64,000 bases of DNA, taken from the NCBI GenBank assembly GCA_001179505.1, contig CDMY01000234.1, positions 17,816 through 81,815 of the forward strand, read 5' to 3'. Shown piece after piece: positions 35,947 through 44,806 of the stretch; position 1 is the stretch's first letter, and every line of letters begins with the position of its first letter. This DNA comes from Vitrella brassicaformis. Its lineage: Eukaryota > Sar > Vitrellaceae. The notes under the pieces were generated by a model. That model did not search any database, had not been told where the DNA came from, and saw only the letters and a program-made list of their open reading frames with translations. The position numbers and the translations under genes are program-made.

Positions 35947-37993
35947 ATGTTGTCGAAGAAGCGTAAGTTCGAGTCGCCTGCGACTGCTGCGGCAGCGGGC
36001 GGCGATAGCGACGAGTTTGAGCCGCTCCCAACCATCGGCCGCCAACGAATCGATGAAGCGCTCAAGGAGGCCGACGAATCGCTGGCGACGATTGAGCAGA
36101 ACGCCAAGCAGATGAGGAGAAAGCTGCGCGAGCAAGCAGCGATGATTCGCGGGCTTATCACGAGCAGTGGAGGGCAGCTGATGGTGACGGGGCGACTGGA
36201 TGATGAGATAGAGATCAAAGTGGGCGGGACGGTGCTGTGTGTGCCGCGCAAGCCGCTGCTGCTGCCCGGCGTGAGTGAGAGCATCATCGCATATCTGCTG
36301 CTGTACCATCTGGAGGGGCTGCCGAAGGACACGGAGGGGCGGCCCTTCCTCGATGCTGACCCTGTGTACACAGATTGGTGAGCTAAGCGAAAGAAACAAG
36401 GAAGAATGGGCCTGCCAATCTGATGCTTGCTGTGTGTCTGTGTCAGGTTGTTTGACGAGATCGCTAAGGTCGGCTCTGCTGATGCGCAGCGCGAGACTCA
36501 TGAGATCGTCCTGGCCCCCCCACACGACACCGACAGCTCGTCGCTCTTCTGGCACTCACTCCTCTTCGCGTCCAAGACCGGCCTCGACATCCACATGCCC
36601 GCAGCCGCACCCTCGCCAGACGGTGACGACCATGACAACATGCATGTGGACGAGGCACAGCAGCTTGAGGGCGGGGAGGCGGCCGAGGGTGGTGAGAAGG
36701 GTGACGCAGTCGACGGCATGGCGGCACTCAGCAAGAGCATCGCAAGCCTGGATGCGTCAGTGGGTCGGCTGGGCGCGGCCGAGGACCGCTTGATGCAGTT
36801 CTCCAAGCTCGTGAAGCCGCTGCTGGCGTCGGGGGTGGGGCAGGGGGATGAGATAAGGAGCGTGCGTGTTCGGGGCAAGACAGTGTCGACCACCGAGGCC
36901 ACACTGTCGCATGCTGGCCGCGACAAATGACTCTACACGACATTCCACGAGTGGGGACACAACACCGATCGAACAGACGGGAGAAGCTGCATGGCCGCTC
37001 TCATGTTCTCTCTCTGTTTTGCAGCGGTGCGGCTGTCCAGAGTACTTCATCTGAGCATCTCTTCAGAGTGGTCGACTTTGCCCGGAGAAAGCGCATCACA
37101 CAGCCCGACTGCCTCGTCATGCCGCCGGCGGCAAGCAACGCCAAGCAGATGCAGGTCGACACCGAGATGTATGGGTTGAAGCACGAGCCCTTCTGCAGCG
37201 GCCTGGCGGGGGGCGACTTGGTGATCGAGACGGCCGAGGAGTGGGACGAGGTGCTGAAGATGACGGGCAAGACCTCGCCTATGCCGTCACTCCTATACAA
37301 GTATGCGAGCACTCATACGTGTGCGGTCACGGACAACAACTACACCTGGCAGACACCGTCTTTGTGTGTATTGCTCCTGTGCCATCCATCCCTCAGGGGC
37401 AGTCGCGACACGTATGCGTTTCCCAAGCTGCTCCAGTGTGTGGCGGGCAAGAGCGGTCTGCTCTTTGCCCTCCAAGATGGCGACACGCACCGATTCGGCA
37501 CCTTCATCGACGGCCAGATCGTACCCCCTGCTGACCCCACACAGACGACCGGCAACTACAAGGTGCCCCTCTTCTTCTACTCGCTGTCGGGTGCGTACGA
37601 CGCGCCGACCAAGATCGAGCTGCCCGAGGAGAGGCAGATGGTGGAGGTGGCCGGCACACGGGGGGCGGTCAAGGCCAAGAACGTGGACAGGCATGGGAAT
37701 CTGTGCATTGCTCGCGGCCACCTTTGGCTCGGGATGGCCAAGCCTGGTCCAGCGGCCGACGTCAGCAGCTGCTCTCAGTTGCTCAATGAGCAGTACCTGC
37801 CGGGGGGGTACAGAGGCGAGATCAGTGAGAGCGGGTATGGGAGGCTGGCTGCTCAGCGTGACTTCACAGCGAGCGAGATTGAGATATGGCACATCAAACA
37901 GGTGAGGGCGGGGAGGGCACACAAGACGCCACTCATGGCTGCATATTGATCACATCATACTTGCCTGCGTGTGTGCAGGCGGGCAGTGGCTGA
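35947..37993 (+). pseudogene. BTB/T1-like plus TLDc protein, paralogue 3, with in-frame TGA
   Basis: Exons 35947-36377, 36447-36950, 37025-37300, 37397-37901 and 37979-37993 join in perfect phase and would give 576 codons, but codon 305 (36928-36930) is TGA. Paralogue alignment around it (GNDH-P-LLTRFSK and GPTH-A-LVKRFDP against GRDK-stop-LYTTFHE) shows the TGA sits at a normal amino-acid position and that the exon continues 20 nt to a GT donor in the conserved phase. The N-terminal part has the T1/BTB-like unit (IKVGGTVLCVPRKPLLLP, GLPKDTEGRPFLDADP). The C-terminal part has an intact TLDc domain (SRDTYAFPKLLQCVAGK, FFYSLSGAYDAPTK, HLWLGMA, EIWHIKQ). It may be a young pseudogene, a truncated 304-residue BTB protein, readthrough, or a sequencing error. 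Confidence 0.7.
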
Positions 37994-38917
37994 GTCGGCC
38001 GTACGGCACCACATCAACACAGCAGACACACAGGTGAGAGGTTAGGCAGCATCACCGCTCTCTACCTGCCGTCTACTCTGTGTCGTCACTGCTTCGTGTC
38101 TGCAGTTGATGCGTTTGCGACAGTCCGGCAGGAGCACGAGCCGGTGTAGCGAGACGGCGTGTGTGTGTGAATCGGTGTGCATGTGGATGTGACCATGATA
38201 CATGTGTGTGGGTGCGTGGCTTTATGACTGATGATTGCATTTATCAACCCGTGCACAATTAACCGATTTATCCACCATCACCTATCAGACACACCGAAAT
38301 GGAATGTCATTTCGTTTGCTGACCGTCCTTATGTGTGTGCAGGTGAGTGTGAGGGTTGGCGAGTGGACACGTGTCAGGCTGAGATGAAATGTTGTCCGGC
38401 ACACACTCAGATATATCACTTGTGAGACACAGAATACATGTCAGTCATTGTCAGTCAACCAAGCAGCGTGCTGATGTGAGTCCGTCTACTTGACCCTACA
38501 CACTTCCTGGCTCCTTCATAGACAGACAGACAGACAGACAGAGAAAGAGAGACATCGCGGCCTCAAAAAACGCGACGCTCCATCAGCCTTGAACCCCATC
38601 ATCGCTCACGACATCAGGCAAGACAACACTCACACACACACACGTGTGCAGCTCTCTTGGCCATACTATAAACGCCCCCGCCCAGTGAGTGCACAGGTAT
38701 TTATTTCTTCCCTGACTAAGAAACAACAGATACACACATGACACACATGACTCAGGCCAACGATCATTGTCTCTGAACGAACACTCACTCACACCCTCAG
38801 CAGACAGACACACACGCCGACTCATCAGCTGAAACGACCCGACTTGTGACGTTCACATGGCCACCCACTGGCAGATGAGCATCGCCATGGCCACCCCGCC
38901 CCACAGTGACCACCCCC
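37994..38917. other. Convergent intergenic region with copy B of the flanking repeat
   Basis: 924 bp between paralogue 3 (+) and the secreted TLDc gene (-). It holds the repeat at 38306-38406, a (cagacaga)n run near 38520-38541 and a (CA)n run near 38630-38642. No gene was recognised. Confidence 0.5.
38306..38406 (+). repeat. Flanking direct repeat, copy B
   Basis: Same orientation and sequence as copy A at 33371-33460 (shared 'tttcgtttgctgaccgtcct' and 'gacacgtgtcaggctgaga'), with scattered substitutions and small indels. It lies downstream of paralogue 3. Confidence 0.8.
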
Positions 38918-40699
38918 TCACTCTGCATCATGCTTCAACACCTCCACCTCATCAGCAGTGAAGACGAAGGCACCGCCAAGATAAGCATCACCAAACTCGT
39001 TCCTCACCCCCTTGTAGCCCTCAGGCACATAGCGGCTGGCGATGGCAGATTGCGCCTGCTCGACGTCAAGCCGATCTTCACCCATAAACGACCAATCCGA
39101 CATGGTCCCATTCAACGCAAAGCCACGGAGCTCCAGCCCTCCCACGGGGCGGTCCAGGTCATCGTTGAACTGCGGAAACCACAGCTCCACCCGATCTTGT
39201 GCCTCCTGTAGGAGCTGAAATCTGGTCGGCTCATCGAAGTGGCCCGACAGCGAAAAGTACCACAGGTAAGCCCCCGACGGCGGTGTCGGCGTGACCAGTC
39301 CCTCCGACAGCGATGTCGGAGGGGGCGGCTTCTGGTCGAATTGGGCCCACAAGCTGACATAGGTGCCGCACACGTATGGGGCCTTGCGGATGAGGAACAC
39401 GGTGCCGGCCTCCGCCGACCAGCCCTCACGCACCTTGTCGGCGCCTATGAGGCTGAACATATCATGAAGTGTACTGCCGTCTGCAGAGGACCTGACATAC
39501 ACACAAAGCAAACAATCAGACAGACAGCCAGACAGCCAGACAGCCACCATACACATGTGTGTGGCCTGGCTGGTTGGCAATAAACTTGTTGATAGACATA
39601 CCGGTAGATTGAAGTGAGTGTCTTGTTGTCTCCCAAGAGGTCACGGAGGCCGTCATACTCGGAGGCTGACAGGGACGAGCCGTCCACAGGTGACGGAGAG
39701 CTGTTCGCCGCTGGTGGGGGTGCGACTGGCGTCACAAGTGCTTCTTCGGGCACCGTGGCTCGTGTCGACACCGCATGCAGCACCTCCACCTCATCAGCTT
39801 CGAAGAAACGGTCGCCACCAAACCAAGCCTCATATTCGCTGCCCCTCTCTCCCATAAAAGCCTCGCCATCGGTCTCTCTCACACCCATGTAGCCCTCAGG
39901 CAGATAGGCGGCTGCCGTCCGCTGGAAGCAGCTGCGGGTGTCATTGGATCCATTTGGAAAGTGAACTCCTCTCGCGCAGTCCCCCATACATATCGTCCTG
40001 ACAGTCAGCGACAACCGCCCTTCGCTCCAGTCAGCTCGCCCAAAAAACACCCGTTGCTTGGGGAACGGGGCCATGATCTTGGTCGGCACGTCGAAGTGGC
40101 CCGCCAGCGAGAACTGCCACATTTCACATGCGTCAGGGGGATCAGTCACACCGAAACGCTCTTCAGCCAGGGCGATGCCGCAGTTGATGGATGTGCCGAA
40201 CACGTACTGGTCCTTCCGGACGACGAAGACGAGCGGCTCGCTGTCGCCCACACGGTCCAGCAGATCGTCGAATGTGCTGCCATGCACTGATGCCCTGCCA
40301 CCCACCCACAGACAGACAGACAGACAGTGTGACGATATGGTTGTTTGGCTCCTTGGCACACCTACCGGTAGAGTGAGGTGAGGTTGGTATCATTGCCCAG
40401 CAGGCTAATCAGACCCTCGTACTCTGACGCTGACAGCGATGTGTTGGCTGGCAAACCGACCTGCAGACGACGAACCTGACACAGACAGACAGACAGACAG
40501 CCACCAGAGATGTGATCAGCCACAGACAGACAGACAGACAGGCATTGAGTGCAATGAGAGTGCATCAGGAGCTGAGCTGATGCCGTGTGTGTGTGAGATC
40601 TACCTGGGCAGTGCTTCTCGGGCGCACGAAGGCATGGCAGCACGCCACGCAGAGGGCGAGCAGGACGGACAAAGCCAACAGCATCACGCCACGCACCAT
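38918..40699 (-). CDS. Secreted or luminal protein with two TLDc-like domains
   Basis: Four exons (40699-40604, 40475-40366, 40294-39602, 39491-38918) join in frame for 490 residues. The N-terminus is a clear signal peptide (MVRGVMLLALSVLLALCVAC then CHAF). Two internal repeats follow. Each starts with a spacer (SLSASEYEGLISLLGNDTN; SLSASEYDGLRDLLGDNKT) leading into TSLYR or TSIYR and a TLDc-like unit (HGSTFDDLLDRVGDS, FVVRKDQYVFGTSINCG, WQFSLAGHFDVPTKI, EADEVEVLHAV; then DGSTLHDMFSLIG, FLIRKAPYVCGTYVSLW, WYFSLSGHFDEPTRF, TADEVEVLKHD). The same exon phase precedes both units, as expected from internal duplication. TLDc proteins are normally cytosolic, so a secretory-pathway version is unusual. 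No TM helix or retention signal was noticed. Confidence 0.8.
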
Positions 40700-40943
40700 C
40701 GTTGGGGGGAATCAATGGGAGAGGGCATTCTGTGAAACAAAGCTGAGTCAGAACGTAAACTCCGGGCGGTTTCGCGTTCTCTTTCGCCCGTCTCCCCGGA
40801 GTCAGACGCATTCTGCTACCTTCTTCCCCCACCGTCAGATTTCACCATGTCGGTCGGCGTCTGCCTACCTCTCTGCCGCACCAGCTTCTCTTGTTGCTGC
40901 CTTGGTGCTGTCAGCGGCCCTCCTGTCTGCAGCGACAAGAACA

Positions 40944-41805
40944 ATGACGATCAAATGCGGTGTGGCGGTGTATGTGTCGGCTCTCCTGGCCGCCTGCTAT
41001 GTGCCCATGGCGGCGGGGAAGGGGGGCGTCTGTTCCATCCGAGATGACCCCCTCCCCGAGTGCACAAGCGGCTTCGTGCATCACACCGACGCCGGCAAGT
41101 GCGTCAAGCCGTTCCGCCACCAGCCGCACTACTACTGCGCTGAGCAGGTAGGCACACACACCCACACACACATGACAAGACGTCGTGACTCATTTGTGTG
41201 TCTGTCGGTGTGTGTCTTAGGGTTATGTGGTGGAGGGCAATCAGTGTGTTCTGTATCAGTACGCCGACGGCACCTCTTTCTGCAGGGACCCCCACACGAC
41301 TCTGTCGGGCACCATGCACCACAGAGGAGACCTGCCCTCCCGACTACAGGTGCCGCTTCGGCTACCAGCTGACAGCCGACGTGCCCACCGACACGTGTGC
41401 ATCATCACCCAAACGCACCCGGCTGACTTCAGCTGCCCCTTTGGCTGCGATCCGAGCGGCGACAAGTGCGTCGCCAAGCACTTCGCAGAGAGACGGTAAG
41501 CAACACGGAGCAACACGGAGCAACACAGCACAGCACAGCGCTACCTCATTCACCGTCCTCATGTGTGTGTGTGTGTGTGTTGACCGATCAGTCATTCTTG
41601 TCCGGATGGCTTTGAGTTCAAGCGCGGCATTGAGCTGCCGCCGGTGTTGGGTGTCGGCCCACACGAGGAGACCTGCATCAGGGGCGACCACGGTCCCGTC
41701 CAGCACCGCTGCGCCAGGGGCAGGCCGCACTGGATCGACAACAAGCCCGTCTGCTGCATCACTTGCGGCAGTGGCCACTGGGGCGGCCAGCTGTGCCGGC
41801 AGTAG
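40944..41805 (+). CDS. Secreted Cys-rich protein, oocyst-wall-protein-like
   Basis: The start at 40944 opens a signal peptide (MTIKCGVAVYVSALLAACYV then PMAAG). The mature chain is spaced by Cys in the pattern of apicomplexan oocyst wall proteins: PECTSGFVHHTDAGKCVK, CAEQGYVVEGNQCVLY, CPPDYRCRFGYQLTADV, CPFGCDPSGDKCVAK, CPDGFEFKRGIELPP, CIRGDHGPVQHRCARG, then VCCITCGSGHWGG and stop. Exons are 40944-41147, 41221-41495 and 41592-41805. Inside the second, the Cys-rich frame changes near 41290 and back near 41400, so either two tiny introns (about 40 and 38 nt) or two compensating 1-base indels must be assumed. Oocyst wall proteins form disulfide-linked cyst walls; a cyst or sporangium wall role here is inferred. 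Confidence 0.65.
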
Positions 41806-42857
41806 ACACACAGACATGCGTGTCGCTGTTCTGTCGCTGAACGTCTGAGGGTGTGTGTGAGTGACTGTCCTGGTGGGGGGCGGGGAGAGGCGGTTCATGT
41901 CAACAGGTGTGCAGAGTGAGCTTTCCATAGCGGTCTGCGCTGATGCGCTCTGTCGGCGGCTGTCCAGTGGGTCTCCGCAGTGCGCGTTAGCCTGGTCTCG
42001 GTCACTCAATAGTGTTGCTGTGACACACGTGTGTGTCTGTGTTGTGAGTCGGTCTGTCTGTCTTTGTAGGACGTGGTGTGTGAGCACATGTGCGTGGGCA
42101 GACAGGCAGGCAGGCAGGCAGGCCGGCCGGGGAACGGACGAATGGACCCGTGTGCAGCCAAAGAGAGGTGCATTTATCCATCCCGTCCATGCTTTGTCAA
42201 CACACTGATGGTATGGATGGATGTGTCACAGTGTCATAGTTGGGCGGAGGGGAGGGAGGACATTGATTTGAGTGCGACAAGAGCATCAACCAATATGCGC
42301 AGCTTGAACGAATCCGTCCGTCAGGTCAACGGAGACGATTCCCTCACCACTTGTCACACACACAAACACACTGCCACCAGCACACCACCTTCAGCAAGGC
42401 ACATATGCACCAGTCGACAGCCCACCCACTCCCGTCGTCCGTCCATCTCACTCGCTAACGCATGCAGCTGTCGCTCTGATGTCGACACTCGCAGAACACG
42501 CAGCCACTCGACAAAACCTCACAAGTGAAGATGGGTGGGTCGGTCAACCGACACAGACAACACAGACGACACAAGCGTGTGTTGTGAGATCGTGTCTCTC
42601 CCGCAGACCGCTGTGTTTGCAGCTCTGTGGGGAAAGAGGACGTCCGGATATAAAATGGAGGCAGCGATCACTCGCCGATGAGCGGACAACTCGACCGGCA
42701 TGTGTCACAACGGACTGTGACAGCCACTTTTGAAGACGCAGCAATTGCAAAGGCAACAGACAACAGACGAGAATGGCATGCGCTGGCAGCTGACAGAAAG
42801 CAGAAGACAGAGAGAAAAAGGACGATGAACATCCATATGAGGTTCGCTGGCTGGTCG
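41806..42857. other. Convergent intergenic region (1.05 kb)
   Basis: The spacer lies between the oocyst-wall-like gene (+) and the coiled-coil gene (-). It shows a caggcagg run near 42103-42122 and short CA tracts. I see no gene or RNA. Confidence 0.45.
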
Positions 42858-44806
42858 CTAGTCGTTTACCACCACTCTGCCGTCTCGGAAGCTGTTGTAC
42901 TTGTCGTTTCTGTCGTAGGGCCGGCTCTTACTGCAAACAATCATATGCGTGTATATGAAGTGGAGAGGAAAGTCATAACTTACTTGGGAAAGTAGGTGTT
43001 GGGAGGGGGGAGTCCTTCTGTGTGCCCTGGGGGCATCCTGTCCCGTGTGGCCTGCACACGTGAGACAAAGCGATCTGTCCATCGTCAAGGATAAATGTCT
43101 CTGAAGTCTCCTGCCCACCACATATCCGTCCCTCTTGTGGGGCGGCACGTAGTCGCGCTCCAAGCTGCGCCTAGAATCCTGGCGCACCTGCACACCACAC
43201 ACTCACCCACACACACACTGAGAGAGATACACACGGACGGGTGCAATATATATAATGCGACCACATGCTCGCGCGCGTGTGTGTGTCCCACCTGCCGCTC
43301 GTACTGCTGCCGTGACGCTGCCAGTTCGTCACGCTCGCGCCTCATGTTGTCCATCTCCTGACGCAACTGAACCAACACACAGACACACGTACACACAGAC
43401 ACATGAACATAACAATGGAATGGCATGATGCGCGTCGCGTCAGAGGGCATTCCATCCATCCAACTCACCCGGTTGACTTGTTCCTCGTTGGACTCGTTGG
43501 ATGCCGTGACGTTGCACCATCGGGTGGCACACATGCACCCCAACAAAGCCAGGGTGGCGGACGGCACTGCCCGTTGCCCTCCGTGCTGGCCCTGGTCGCT
43601 GCCATAGTGTCTCTGTGGGCTGAGGCTCTCAGGCCCTTGGCCGATGAGTGCATCGATGGCCTTGTCGATGGCGGCCTCCTTGCGATGCCATCGTCGACAT
43701 TCCATCCAACTCACCCGGTTCACTTGTTCCTCGTTGGATGTCGTGGCGTTGGCCAGCTCCCCCCGAACTCTCAACAGCTCAGCCTGGTACTGCTCACACA
43801 CAGACATACACACGGCTGGCTGTTTTGCACACGTGAATGTATGGGGTGGTCTCTCTCTCTCTCTGTCCGTTGGTCTCTTGTGCGGTTTTGGCGTCCTCGC
43901 GGCAATCGGCCAACTCGCGCTCAGCCTGACCACTACACATACACACATCCACACATCAATAACATCAATGCCCCCTCTCTCCCTCCCCTCCCCTCCCCTC
44001 CCCTCCCTGCCCCCATCCCTCCCTCCCTCCCTCCCTCCCCGCGTGTCGTGTGTATGTGTTTGTGAGGCCACCCACCTGGCGCCTGAGGGCTTCCTGTCGT
44101 TCGACGGCCTTCTCAACGTCAGCTCGCACCTGCACACCACGCACACAAAGATACACACGGACGGGTGCAATATATATAATGCGACCACATGCTCGCGCGC
44201 GTGTGTGTCCCACCTGCCGCTCGTACTGCTGCCGTGACGCTGCCAGTCCGTCACGCTCGCGCCTCATGTTGTCCATCTCCTGACGCAACTGAACCAACAC
44301 ACAGACACATAAACATAACAATGGAATGGCATGATGTGCGTCGCGTCAGAGGGCATTCCATCCATCCAGCTCACCCGGTTGACTTGTTCCTCGTTGGACT
44401 CGTTGGAGGTCGTCACGTTCGCCAGCTCCTTTCGAACTCTCAACAGCTCGGCTTGGTACTGCTCACACACATACACACACACACGCATTGTGCCCCATAT
44501 CCTGGCTTGTGTGGTGGCAACTTACACTCCGTATCGCATGGTGTCCATTCTAGCTATGACGATAGGCAGCACATGAAGGCAGGTCTTTGTGGTTCGTGTG
44601 GTGAAACTCACGGTGGCGTACCTTCAGCCCATTCGTCCTCATCGTCATCTTGAGAACCGCCACCAAACCAACAGCAGCCATCCCTGAATGGCAGGAGAGG
44701 ACAACCGCGCACGTAGGCTGGGCTTGATCTCTCCCAGGTGCCTCCTGTGGCCCCCCTGTCAGCGTGTGACTTACGATGGTGGTCGCTGCTCCCTTGGCCG
44801 CCCCAT
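42858..44806 (-). CDS. Coiled-coil protein with internally duplicated exons
   Basis: The start at 44806 gives MGRPREQRPPSDGCCWFGGG and an acidic stretch (SQDDDEDEWAEA). The first exons are 44806-44775, 44683-44622, a 26-nt micro-exon 44553-44528, and 44458-44375. These are followed by short coiled-coil exons: YQAELLRVRKELAN, LRQEMDNMRRERDGLAAS, VRADVEKAVERQEALRRQ, AERELADCREDAKTAQE, then second copies of the first two (YQAELLRVRGELANAT; LRQEMDNMRRERDELAAS), then VRQDSRRSLERDYVPPHK. The C-terminus is ordered-looking and polar (GHTEGLPPPNTYFPNKSR, KYNSFRDGRVVVND stop, 42858). Between copies, 43502-43690 encodes an Ala/Gly/Gln-rich insert of uncertain exon status. No family was recognised; a structural role is inferred from the coiled coil only. 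Confidence 0.65.
43225..43501. repeat. Intragenic duplication, copy 1
   Basis: Nearly identical, introns included, to 44149-44407 in the same orientation; it covers two coiled-coil exons and the intron between them. Copy 1 carries about 18 extra bp of CA-rich intron. Confidence 0.85.
44149..44407. repeat. Intragenic duplication, copy 2
   Basis: Partner of 43225-43501, starting at 'agatacacacggacgggtgc' in both. A more diverged third copy of the neighbouring exon edge lies at about 43697-43816. Confidence 0.85.

Noticed and set aside
38521-38541. Short regular cagacaga repeats, here and at 45421-45440, 45766-45784 and 40306-40326, considered as CRISPR-like arrays
   Set aside because: Pure 4-base microsatellites without unique spacers, in a eukaryotic genome.
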